Part shown: positions 45,336 through 55,244 of the stretch, in pieces | Position numbering within the stretch: position 1 is the stretch's first letter | How the letters are laid out: each line of letters opens with the position of its first letter | Assembly (NCBI GenBank): GCA_029215795.1 | Contig: JARDYH010000001.1 | Coordinates: 11,955,001-12,019,000, forward strand | Direction: 5' to 3' | DNA length: 64,000 nt | Source: Anniella stebbinsi | Lineage: Eukaryota > Chordata > Lepidosauria > Squamata > Anniellidae | Made by a program: the position numbers and the translations under genes | The notes under the pieces: model-generated | Database searches by the model: none | What the model saw: the letters and a program-made list of their open reading frames with translations, nothing else | Told to the model about the DNA's origin: nothing

Positions 45336-45572
45336 GGCCTAATCTACACCAAACAGGATACTGCACTATGAAAGCGGTATATGAAAGTGGTATATCAAAG
45401 GCTGGAGCCACACCAAGCAGGATATAACACTATGAAAGCAGTATATGGTATGTGTCTTATGGGCCCAAACAGTTGTCAGTTCACTTCAATATTGCTATAA
45501 AGCAGTAGTGTGGCTCCTGCCTTTTATATACAACTTACATAGTGCAATATCCTGCTTGGTGGAGATTAGGCC
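45336..45572 (+). mobile_element. Foldback FB-B copy with duplicated left arm
   Basis: GGCCTAATCTACACCAAACA to GCTTGGTGGAGATTAGGCC. The left arm occurs twice (CACTATGAAAGCGG at about 45363 and CACTATGAAAGCAG at about 45428), as in the 23786 copy. CTTTTATATAC lies in the right arm. Confidence 0.9.
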
Positions 45573-45654
45573 CATGTTATACCTGCCTGCTGGGAAACTG
45601 TTCAAGATGAGAACACAGAGAGAACATATATCTAAAAACAATTTGTTAAACCAT

Positions 45655-45925
45655 TAGCCAAAGTTGATCCAGGGCCTAAGAGAAAAGTATAGGTTTAATT
45701 TAGTGCTGAAAAGATAGCAATGTTGATGCCAGGCAGGCTTTGTCAGGGAGATCATTCCATAATTGGGGGCCTTCAACAAGAAGGCCCTCTCACTTGTCGC
45801 TACCTTCTAAGCCTCCCTCAGAGGGGGCACCCAGTGGAAAATCTTGGGCACTGAACATAGTATATGGGTCAGTTCATGCCAGGAGAGCCACTCCATCAGG
45901 TTTTGTGATCCTGAGCCATATAAAT
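45655..45925 (-). mobile_element. L2 LINE 3' coding part
   Basis: GGGAGATCATTCCATAATTG, GAAGGCCCTCTCACTTGTCG and CCATCAGGTTTTGTGATCCT are complementary to L2 coding sequence (AFSVV-APQLWNDLP region), as at 19600. It abuts the L3 copy on the other strand. Confidence 0.85.
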
Positions 45926-46472
45926 CCCCTATGAGAGAAGGTTACAACAGCTGGGATTGTTTAGCTTGGAAAAACAGAGACTAAGGGGAGACATGATAGA
46001 GGTGTACAAAATTATGCATGGTGTGGAGAATGTGGATAGGGAGACATTTTTCTCCCTCTCTCAAAATACTAGAAGCTGGGGTCATCCCATGAAGCTGATT
46101 TGTGGGAGAGTCAGGACAAATAAAAGAAAGGATTTCTTTACACAGCACATACCTAAATTATGGAATTCACTAGCGCAAGATCTAGTGATGGCCACCAATT
46201 TGGATGGCTTTAAAAGGGGGTTGGATAAATTCCTTAAGGAGAAAGCTATACATGGCTACTAGCCCTGATGGTGATGTGCTACCTCCAGTATCCGAGGCAG
46301 TAAGCCTGTGCACACAAGTTGCTAGGGCACATGGGTGGGAGGGTGTTGTTGCACCATGTCCTGCTTTGTTGGTCTCTGGTTGACAGCTGGTTGGCCACTG
46401 TGTGAACAGAGTGCTGGACTAGAAGGACCCTCAGTCTGATCCAGCAGGGCTCTTCTGATGTTCTTATCAAAA
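45926..46472 (+). mobile_element. CR1/L3-type LINE, ORF end and 3' UTR
   Basis: The frame 45957-46262 (about 101 codons) reads LEKQRLRGDMIEVYKIMHG, then SWGHPMKL, RTNKRKDFFTQH, PKLWNSL and LDKFLKEKA, and is still largely intact. The UTR ends TTCTGATGTTCTTATC. Best-preserved copy of this subfamily in the window. Confidence 0.93.
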
Positions 46473-46956
46473 GTGAACTGAATCAAAATTCTCACACACT
46501 TTTTCATTTGCCCAGAACTTTTAGATACTGTTAAGTGTTTGAACTGCCTATGCTGTCTCTTTCACTCCCATTGCTTTTTTTCATTATTATTCTGGTTCAC
46601 ACTGCTGTCATTGGTTGCTGTTATTGCTCGTGCTGAGCTGAAAGTTCTCAGATGACAACTTTGAGCTGGAAATTGGCAGGGCCAAAAGACTGAAAGTTCC
46701 TCACCTGTCTCTGTGGTTTTCATCACTGCTGTTAGTTTTGTTTGTGATAACAAAAAGCTTTTCCTCCTCCAGCTCTCAGTTGGCTGCTGCTATTCCTCCC
46801 TTCAGTACCCATATAGAAACAAAGGGAGAGCATATTGCCATTCCCAAGAGGAGGGATCAGGAAGACTCCCCCTTTATCACCCACATTTTGTTTGTCTCCC
46901 CCAAATCATCCAAAAGTTATTCCCATGTTGCTATTGTGAAAACGGGAGGCAAAACG
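46473..46956. other. Unassigned
   Basis: No recognised feature. Confidence 0.4.
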
Positions 46957-47265
46957 GGAGAATTTATTTATTTATTTTATTTTATTCCATTTATATACCG
47001 CCCCATAGCCGAAGCTCTCTGGGCAGTTTACAAAAATTAAAAACATTGAACAATTAAAACACCAATATATAAAATTTAAAAGCATAAAGCATAAAAACAA
47101 GTTAGAATTACAACAACAACACAAAAACACAAAAACCCTCATCATATGCTGTTAAATGCCTGGGAGAAGAGGAAAGTCTTGACCTGGTGCCGAAAAGATA
47201 ACAATGTTGGCGCCAGGCGAGCCTCGTCAGGGAGATCATTCCATAATTGTGGGGCCAAAGACACT
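46957..47265 (-). mobile_element. L2 LINE 3' part
   Basis: (TTTA)n tail, TTTATATACCGCCCCATAGC, CGAAGCTCTCTGGGCAGTTT, then TCTTGACCTGGTGCCGAAAA and GGGAGATCATTCCATAATTG. Nearly collinear with the start of 19321-19830. Confidence 0.88.
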
Positions 47266-47302
47266 TTGGCTCAGTCATAACTGCCTTGTTATATTTATTG
47301 TG

Positions 47303-47304
<2 letters not shown>

Positions 47305-47333
<29 letters not shown>
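47305..47333. repeat. (ATT)n microsatellite
   Basis: About 9 ATT units, at the tail of the MIR copy. Confidence 0.95.
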
Positions 47334-47335
<2 letters not shown>

Positions 47336-47531
47336 CATCTTTCTTCCTTCTTAAGGAACCCAAAGTGCTGTACATAATCCTCCTCCTCACAACAACAACC
47401 CTGTGAGGTAGGTTGGTTGAGAGCTTGTGACTGGCCCAAAGTTACCCAGTGGGCTTCCATGGCTGAGTGGGGACTAGAACCCCGATCTCCTGACTCTCAG
47501 TCCAATGCTTTAGCCACTACACCACACTGGA
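47331..47531 (-). mobile_element. MIR-like SINE, near full length
   Basis: Read on the minus strand: CCAGTGTGGTGTAGTGGCTA (tRNA-like A-box region), GGGGTTCTAGTCCCCACTCA (B-box), core CCACTGGGTAACTTTGGGCC, CTACCTCACAGGGTTGTTGT, then a tail with an (ATT)n end. This order is diagnostic for MIR-type SINEs. Confidence 0.88.
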
Positions 47532-47952
47532 TCTTGTTTGCTGCTCTGGGATGTGATTCTTTTATGTTTGTTTGTTTGTTTTCCCTGAAGACTAGAGTAA
47601 AAATTAATCTCCCAACCAAACATACAAATAAATAAAAAATCCCAAAATAGATAGCCACTCAAAATTAGACATTTATGGATTTTGTACAGTCTACTCTGTC
47701 TGCATTTTGCAGATTCTCAGGTGCAGAACTGGATTTCTTTTCACACCTGAGAAAATGCACAATCCCCCACAACAAGCGCAAATCCCCTTGTGCACATTTT
47801 TATGCTTTAGCCAATGAGAAAATGCATGTTTTTGGCAGGTGTTTTATTTTAGGTATTTTCTACGACAAAATCCGCATTAAATTCTGGAAAGTAAAAAAAA
47901 AAACACCCAACAGTCTGCATTTCTATGGAATCCATGAGACTTGGGACAAGCT
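47532..47952. other. Probable old hAT interior
   Basis: TGCTTTAGCCAATGAGAAAATGCA resembles TACTTTAGCCTATGGGGAAA near 24635, and CAGATCAGATTCAGAAAAAT after the FB-B copy resembles 24848-24870. An old element interrupted by FB-B at 47953 is likely. Ends not defined. Confidence 0.4.
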
Positions 47953-48189
47953 GGGCCTAATCTACACCAAACAGGATAGAGCACTGTGAAAGTGGTATGA
48001 AAGTGGTATATCAAATGCAGGAGCCGCACTACTACTTTATAGTGGTATTGAAGTGCACGAACAACTCTTGGGGCCCATTGACACATACCATATACCACTT
48101 TCATGCTGCTTTCATAGTGCTTGGTGTGGCTCCTGCGTTTTATATACCGCTTTCACAGTGCTATATCCTGCTTGGTGTAGATCTGACCC
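47953..48189 (+). mobile_element. Foldback FB-B copy
   Basis: GGGCCTAATCTACACCAAAC to GCTTGGTGTAGATCTGACCC. Arms CACTGTGAAAGTGGTATGAA and GCTTTCACAGTGCTATATCC are complementary. The right arm is partly duplicated (CACTTTCATGCTGCTTTCATAGTG, then TATACCGCTTTCACAGTGC). Confidence 0.9.
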
Positions 48190-49204
48190 TGGTCCGCTAC
48201 AGAATCCACAGATCAGATTCAGAAAAATCTGAACTCAGTAGATTCCATTGCGGATTTCTCAGACACCTCTACTCAAAAAATCATTGTTTTAATTTAGATG
48301 ACTTCTTCGTATATAACTACGGCAGGTGGGCAATCCTAAATTCCTCTTATACCAGCATTCCAATTATATATACTGGAATAAAGATCACTTTCATTCCATA
48401 AGCAGAACTGTCATTCATTTGAAATTTCTGTAATTACCCTTGCTTAACCAAACCACAAAACTACCTTAGCAAACATTGTTACAAAACTAGAGGTTTTCTG
48501 AAGTTGCTTTTGATGGCAGCTGGGATTGCCTTAAAAAATGTGGGGTTGAGGGAGGTGGGTGAAAAACACTGAGAGTCAATGGGAAATACAGATATCGAAG
48601 ATAAAACAATACTTTGTTAGCTACACAGAATTATAATTTTGGTTGCCTGTAGAAACAGCTCTCAACATATTAACCAATCGTCCTCATTTTAATTGAATTT
48701 TGGATTGCACACATCTTTTAATCTCTATTGGATAATTAACTGATTGCTTGTTCGGCGGTACCCAAAGAAAATGGCTGGCTTTTAAATTAAAATGCTGAAA
48801 AGATCATGAGAGCCTCCAATGACCAAAAAAGGCATACACGAAAAGTGGGAATCAGCAAGAGATGCTTGGTATTAGAGAACGTATCATACTCAAAACTAAT
48901 TTTATTTTTCTTTATTCAATTTTGCTGGAGCCAGGGATCTTTTATTTGGAGCTCCTAATGGACGCTCAGTATGTTTTTTTTTCCATCTGTAAATGATATA
49001 CGGCATTTTTTTTCTGAAGGCTTTACTGAAACAAATGAATAATTAAATTAAAAATTAAAGTCCAAGAACAGAGAGAAACAAAATCTCTGGAGGAGTCAAT
49101 AAGAGCTTTGTCTGGTGGGATCAGAAATTTATGGTGGTCCTACAGACTTAGAGGAGTGGAAATCTGAAAGGGCCATGGCTCAAGAGAGGGCTGAACAGAC
49201 TGCC
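48190..49204. other. Unassigned; candidate conserved noncoding DNA
   Basis: 48400-48800 is AT-rich, non-repetitive and free of recognised transposons. Nothing else seen. Confidence 0.35.
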
Positions 49205-49605
49205 ATTTAGCGCATGCCAATGGGCCATTGTTTACACACATTTACAATCATCAGAGGAGGTCCTGCTTGTCATTCCAAGATGAACAGAATGTCATCACAA
49301 AGAACCTCGATGACGGGGCCTTCTCTGTAGCTGCACCCACCCTCTGGAAAACCCTCTGTCGTGTAGTTAGGGAGGCAGAAAATATAACATCCTTCAAACG
49401 CCTCCTGAAGAAACATCATTTTGGACCAGCTTTCCCTGGATTATAACTTTTTTCTGGTTTTTTATGACATTAAAATAAATAAATAAATAAATAAATAAAT
49501 TTTGATCTTTGCATATTATGGTTTTAATTGTGAACTGCCCAGTGAGCCTTGGCTGTTGGGCAGTATAAATATGAAAGAAATAAAGAAATAAAGAAATAAA
49601 TGCCA
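49205..49605 (+). mobile_element. L2-like LINE 3' end
   Basis: The frame 49228-49446 shows GAFSVAAPTLWKTL (L2 AFSVVAPxLWNxL) and ITSFKRLLKKHHFGPAF. The UTR has GTGAACTGCCCAGTGAGCCT, GGGCAGTATAAATATG and two A-rich tails, (AAAT)n at 49472-49500 and (AAAGAAAT)n at 49576-49600. Confidence 0.85.
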
Positions 49606-49679
49606 TGGTTTCAACATGGTTTTTATGTAACCAGGTTAGAATCTGATTTCTGTTGGCACAACAAGAGGTTTGCTTGCAT

Positions 49680-49700
49680 TGATTGATTGATTGATTGATT
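49680..49700. repeat. (GATT)n microsatellite
   Basis: About 5 GATT units. Confidence 0.9.
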
Positions 49701-49825
49701 TAATCTCCCACCTTTCTCCCCAAAAGAAAAATAAAGGCACTTAAGTCAGATGTATGAGATTTCCACTCACATCTTTATTACTATCATGCGGAGTTTGCAG
49801 AAAAGAAACAGCAGGCAGAAGGGGA

Positions 49826-49930
49826 TCATAGAAACATAGAATCATAAAATAGTAGAGTTGGAAGGGGTGTATAAGGCCATCGTGTCCAACCCCCTACTCA
49901 ATGCAGGAATCCACCTTAAAGCATGCTTCA
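49826..49930 (-). mobile_element. CR1 LINE extreme 3' end
   Basis: ATCATAGAAACATAGAATCA, GTAGAGTTGGAAGGGG and CCCCCTACTCAATGCAGGAA are complementary to the 3' end at 8500-8580. Confidence 0.88.
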
Positions 49931-50201
49931 TGCTTTCCCATTGCTGCTTTCCCTTTACAACCCCTCCCTTGACAAATGTCTGGGAACATCACTGGGCAAC
50001 ATTTCATAGTTCAGAGAAGGGTCAAGCATCCAAGTGAATAGGAGGGAAGGGGTCAAGCATCCACTACTACCTAACAAACACCTGGGGCTTATCTACACCT
50101 GCAGGCCATCTGGGGGGAGGGACGATGACCGGGTTTTCCGCTTCTGGGATCATCTTTCAGGGTGCAAGCAAAAGGGGGCCATTCAGGGGGGATATATATA
50201 T

Positions 50202-50226
50202 ATCATCAGAGGAGGTCCTGCTTGTC

Positions 50227-50228
<2 letters not shown>
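50202..50228 (+). repeat. 27-bp duplicate of an L2 segment
   Basis: Identical over 27 bases to 49247-49273 (begins ATCATCAGAGGAGGTCCTGC), with unrelated sequence on both sides. It sits between (TA)n and (TG)n tracts. Confidence 0.9.

Positions 50229-50258
<30 letters not shown>
50229..50258. repeat. (TG)n microsatellite
   Basis: About 15 TG units. Confidence 0.95.
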
Positions 50259-50262
<4 letters not shown>

Positions 50263-50650
50263 TTTAATTAGAGGAAGATTGTGCCTCATCAATCTTGTGC
50301 AAAGGTAGGACTTAAAAAAAAACATATTAAACAACTTGACACTTGAAGATGCCGAGAGCCATCCAGGGGATGGCAACAAGACTCTTCCCCTCACACCCAA
50401 TACCTGCCCATTCTCCCCTCTGGCCTCCTGGCCTGTTTTCTCACCCCCGCTACTCACGGGGAAGAAGGGATAACCCCTGCAGCAGGCGCCACACCAACTG
50501 TGGACCTTGGGGTTGTCCCAGAACCATGGTAAAATTTGGTAAAACCGTGGTCCCAGTTATCCTGGGCAAAGTGAGTGGTCATCCCTGGTTAACCCCAGGA
50601 TGACCCCGGGATGACCAGCCCAGGATAAATGGCTGATGTAGACATGACCC

Positions 50651-51072
50651 TGGCCTCTGAAATTGTCTCCCATCCTTGCCTTGCATGGCACTTAGTTGCC
50701 ATGCAAAGCACCAAGAGATCTGCTGTATTTGCTGATGAATCTCTAGGCCAGCTCTATGATGTCCTGGCAAACAACATGGAGCCAATTTAACAACATGATG
50801 GAGGGAGAGGGATAAAATTCTCATCCTATTTAAGTGGGATGTTGCAGGGGCCACAATTTGTAGTTTAAGCTTGTTGCATGTTGCAGGGCTGGCATGAAAA
50901 CCAAGTGGCCATCCAAAGAGATTGGAGACAGGAGCATCTGAAGCGCTTCCATCTTTCACATAAACCTCCTCCCCAAATTGAGATCTTCATCAGAGACCCT
51001 TCTCCTTGCCTACTGAAATCAGGCAAGTGGCTACTAGAGAGGGGGTCTGCGGTAGGGTGTCATCAACTTATG

Positions 51073-51107
<35 letters not shown>

Positions 51108-51111
51108 ACAG
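50651..51111. other. Unassigned, ending in (CT)n
   Basis: No family recognised. (CT)n at 51078-51104 immediately precedes the retrotransposon relic. Confidence 0.4.
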
Positions 51112-51860
51112 GTTACCTTGCACTATCTGTGTTCTCTTTGAAATGCCAGGTGGCATCAGGTTTTGTCAAGCTTTTAATGTTTGTGGTGTATGGTCATTGA
51201 AAGGTTAAAAGGAGTTCAGAAAGAAGGGGCAAGCACACATTCCCCTGTTACAGATTTGAATCTACTGGCACAAAGTTGTGAGTTGGGAGACTCATGTGGA
51301 TCCCTCATTAAGGATTGTATTGTTTGTGGAGTGAGCGCAGACAAGCTGAGGGCCTGGTTGCTAAAAGAGCATGATTAGACCCTGACTCAAGTGCTAGACA
51401 TTTCTACAGCTGAAGCAGCAGCAGCAGCAGCACAGCTTGGATTTTCAGAGAGGCAAATGTATGCAATAGCTCTAAAGCAAGCCCATGAGTTCAAAAAAGC
51501 AACAAAGTTTCGTGCAACATCCTCAGCACAATGGAAATCCTGGAAGAAGTGTGGCACCACCCATAACCCCAGGAATTGCCCGGCATACAGAACTATTTGT
51601 TTTAACTGCTCAGTTAAACATATCTTTGCAAAACCGTGCAGGCCCTAGCAATCACTTCCAACCCTGGACAAGGCCCTTCATCCTTTGTATGTTGACACTG
51701 TATTTGCAAGTCAAACTGCAGAGCAGAAGATATTCATGGCTCCCTGGTGCAAGGAGGTAATTGTTGCTGGAAAGCCCATTTCTTTCTAACTGGATCTTGG
51801 TGCAGAAGACATAGCTAGGACATTGCAAAGAAAGGTGCCAAAACAACAAGAAACCTGATC
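51112..51860 (+). mobile_element. Gypsy-like LTR retrotransposon relic (gag end and protease)
   Basis: One reading frame carries a gag segment (VQKEG, VTDLNLLAQSC, IVCGVSADKLRAWLL at 51200-51375), an alanine run from (CAG)n at 51414-51432, and a zinc-knuckle region with KCGTTHNPRNCPAY and CFNC. The first Cys of the first knuckle is lost. Retropepsin-like LDLGAED follows at about 51790 (family form D-T/S-G-A). In-frame stops at 51139, 51376, 51646 and 51787 make it dead. No reverse transcriptase, integrase or LTR is seen. The FB-A insertion at 51868 follows. Confidence 0.85.
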
Positions 51861-51867
51861 TACAGCT

Positions 51868-52187
51868 TAGGCTGACCAGATAAAATCCAGGTCAGGGCTC
51901 ATGTAACTTTAACAGTTGTAGAGAAAAGGGAATTTCAGCCAGGGTCATTTGTATGCAATTAGTTCCTGGTGAAATTCCCTCTTCATCACAACAGTTAAAG
52001 GTGCAGGCACTATACTAGAGTGACCATATACAAAAGAAGGCAGGGCCCCTGCACCTTTAACTGTTGTGATGAAGAGGGAATTTCATCAGGAACTAATTGC
52101 ATACAAATAACACTGGCTGAAATTCCCTTTTCTCTACAACTGTTAAAGTTACATGAGCCCTGACCTGGATTTTATCTGGTCAGCCTA
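51868..52187 (-). mobile_element. Foldback FB-A copy 6 (320 bp, opposite orientation)
   Basis: TAGGCTGACCAGATAAAATC to GGTCAGCCTA, with perfect 8-bp duplications CTACAGCT at 51860-51867 and 52188-52195. The core reads GGCACTATACTAGAGTGACC, the complement of the other copies, so only the core reveals that this copy lies the other way round. Terminal type 1. Confidence 0.97.
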
Positions 52188-52195
52188 CTACAGCT

Positions 52196-52659
52196 TCTTT
52201 TTTCATAATGGGTTTGGGTTTTTTTGTTTTGTTTTGCACCAGTTGTGTTGCAGGATTGGCCGCCATTTTGCACCCATCACAACGCAGATGTGAGGGACCC
52301 AGTGTTCTGTCTATTTCCTTGGAGAGGTGAAGCTAGTGCTGAGCCAAAATCTGTCTTTCAATTTTCTGAAAGATTTCTTCTCCTGTAAAAGAAGCTTCCA
52401 TTGTTCTGTCTCATTCTCAGGGTGTTTTATCAGTTATCTTTGAGCTCACCTAATCACTGTGAAATGCCTGAGGGTACTGTATATCTGTTTTCCTTACACA
52501 TTTCTCCATTGCTCTGCAGCCTCCTGCACTTCCTGTTCTTAAAAAGCCCTGTGGGAAGAATTACCTCATGATGAGTTCCTTGGGCTTTAACTGAAGTGTG
52601 GGGGGCTGCCATCTTCCTCAGAGATAACTGAATCATCATCATCATCCTACACCATACTA
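52196..52659. other. Unassigned
   Basis: No continuation of the Gypsy-like frame is visible after the foldback. No other feature. Confidence 0.4.
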
Positions 52660-53155
52660 TACATACTCACCCGAAACAATCTTGGAAAATACAGAACAAA
52701 AAGTATACTCTGACAGAACAATTCATACGGACAAGACAACACCTTGCAACCAACCAGACATAACAGTCGTAGACAAAAAAGAAAAACACGCATTCCTCAT
52801 TGACATGGCAATACCTACTGACAAAAAATGTTGTAAAAAAAGAAGAAGAAAAGAGGAAAATATACACCACTGGCCATGGAAGTCAAAGAACTATGGCAAC
52901 AGGAAAAGGTCACAGTTATTTCATTAGTCAAATCAGTCACCGGCATCACATAAAAAAATTGTACAGAAAACCTTCAGAAAATGGGCCTACCAAAATACAT
53001 CCTCACCAACATCCAGAAAGCAGACATACTTAAAACACGCTCAATTGTCAGGAAATTCCTGAATCTGTAAAAGACAGCATGACTTGGTAAAGCCCGTTAC
53101 GTCCATCTAGAAAAATTGCCACGAGTGAGAAAGAGATGAATAATAATAATAATCA
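52660..53155 (+). mobile_element. R4-like LINE 3' end with restriction-like endonuclease relic
   Basis: The frame from 52682 shows RTIHTDKTTP, then PDITVVD and, 14 residues after the PD, LIDMAIP: the PD-X(12-14)-D signature of R2/R4-group endonucleases. After frameshifts come EVKELWQQEKVTVI-like and GLPKYILTNIQKADILK-like pieces. Tail (AAT)n at 53139-53153. Best copy of three. Confidence 0.82.
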
Positions 53156-54948
53156 CAACACTTGGGCACGCTGCTCAGCTACCTCCTATGTAAGATAAGT
53201 AGAAGAACCCCAAAGTAAAGTCATGAACATTTCTCTGAAACTTTCTTCACCATTGATTTTTCCTTTCTATCAAATTGAACGTGGAAAAGGTGTGGGAGAA
53301 ATTTCAGCACAGCACTAATTTAAATAATAATAATAATAATAATAATAATCCACTATTCTAATTAATGCCACAGGTTTGATTGCAGTTGCATGAACCTGTG
53401 TACATTAGTAAAGGCCATAAGACTGGCTTGTTGTTACTTCCTTTGCATTTCCAGTTAAGCATTTCACATCAACATTTGCTTAATGCTACACTTTGGGGAC
53501 ACAGGTATTCTGTTACATACAAGTTAACCTGATTAAGCCAAATTCATATCCAATTTCTATTAAGCAAAGCATTGAATTCATCTAGAACAAATCTTGATTT
53601 TATTTTATTACACACAGAGAGAGAGAGAGAGAGAGAGCGTACACACACTCACACTGAAAATGTGTGACTGATTTATAAGGCATGTGATTTATTTCTAAGT
53701 GAGAAGACAAGGGAAATACCCTTCAACTTTCCATTCCTAGTTTTACATGTTTAGTAGGTTTGTACCTACAGGAATTTAATTTCCCTTCCGCTTCCTCTGT
53801 CATCTGTGCTTTGAATTATCATTTGGTATACACTGTATTATTTACCTTGCTTTACAGTTTCAAAATCTATGCATGATTTCCCACTGCGGTGTTCACAGAG
53901 AACTCACTGTTTAAAACATAAGGGATGGGAACAGTTCATATGTGTGTGTGTGTGTGTATTTCCCCCTTGCATCTTTCAATGTGAGTACAAAACTCTGAAG
54001 CTATTTAGGATGAGTATGATGTGGATCTCACTGCCAATACCAGAGCAAGAATTCACTTTCCCTGCAGTCTAGCATTCAGTGCATCCTGCTGGTTCTGGAA
54101 CAATTAAATTCTGGGTCCCAAGCAATAGATAGACCATCATGTGCCTTGATGGATGAACAGCTTCAGATTCAGAAGGAGCACCTTCAATATGAAATGGTCA
54201 AAAGGAAGCAAAAGGGAAGCAAAAGGGAAGCAAAAAAAAACAAAACCCAAATTTCTCAATTATGCTATAGGCCAGCTCTTTCCTTCCACCCCACTCATTG
54301 CAAGTAAAGATGTTCTCAAGTTGTATGTCCTACAGGCAGATTAGCAGCTGCCTGAGCTGTACTTATTTGGCATCCAGATGTTTGCAACTGTGTGTTATCT
54401 CCCTAGAAGCTTTCTCAGTAGATTCCCCTTGCAGGGTATGTGAGATTGGAAGAACAGATATTGCCAGCCAGTGGGCACCTCAGTCACTGTTGTTCTCAAC
54501 AATTTGATAGACAACCCGTCGGCAGCAAAGGTATTCAATATGGCTTACATTTGGCTTGAAGAAGACAAAACGTTCACTTGTCGTTGGACTGAATGTGCCC
54601 AATATATTTATTTGGGGTGTGGGGGAGAGAACCTGTCTCTTGGCTTTATCCTATTGTTTACTGAAGTGAATTGAGATGGCTGCCATCAAGACACATGTAC
54701 CCCAAGAACAAGACTGTACTCCATCTTGCAGAAATGCAAGGCTTGCTTCATTCCCCCTGAGGTAAACATGGCAGCTGTTCCGCGGAGTGCAGCAACACAA
54801 ATCAACAGGAAGGAAGAGAACTCAATGTGTTCGGAACTGCTGGGGAAAATTAAGGCAGCAGAATGTAATTACCTAGAGGGGAATTTGTCTAAGCCAATGT
54901 AATCATCATCACCTTTGTGATTGTCAAAACTACATCAGGATATTCCAG

Positions 54949-54951
<3 letters not shown>
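53156..54951. other. Unassigned, with small microsatellites
   Basis: (AAT)n at 53322-53349, (AG)n at 53617-53638, (TG)n at 53940-53958 and a 12-bp-period AAAAGGGAAGC repeat at 54199-54235. No transposon or exon recognised. Confidence 0.45.
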
Positions 54952-54980
<29 letters not shown>

Positions 54981-54990
54981 TAATAATAAT
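54952..54990. repeat. (AAT)n microsatellite
   Basis: About 12 AAT units with one AAC. Confidence 0.95.
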
Positions 54991-55244
54991 GTACTTCATA
55001 CCTGCAGATCAATGATGGCAGGCTGATAGCTACCCAATTGGAAGAATCCTCTCCTTTTATGTTAATGCCATGGTAGCAGAAAAGAAGTTAAAGAATAGAG
55101 ACACCATAGCATTACCCATGGAAAAAGGGAACAGTAGGAAGCACTCAATAGGTCTGTGTCAGAACCGCATTCCATGTTACGTTAATTGTGTTGCATGGAA
55201 GCACCATCAGATGAGTGTTTCATTGCACGCTCATTTTCCACAGG
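54991..55244. other. Unassigned
   Basis: No recognised feature. Confidence 0.35.

Larger units (their letters stand above)
50084..50650. mobile_element. Non-autonomous hAT element
   Basis: Left GGGGCTTATCTACACCTGCA, right ending GATGTAGACATGACCC, inverted repeats of the TCTACACC type. The body is GC-rich on the right (CCAGGATGACCCCGGGATGA). It holds a (TG)n at 50229-50258 and a 27-bp segment identical to the L2 copy 950 bp upstream. Target duplication not clear. Confidence 0.6.

Noticed and set aside
51868..52187. True inversion of the FB-A core
   Set aside because: Because the arms are palindromic, a simple insertion in the opposite orientation gives the same picture.
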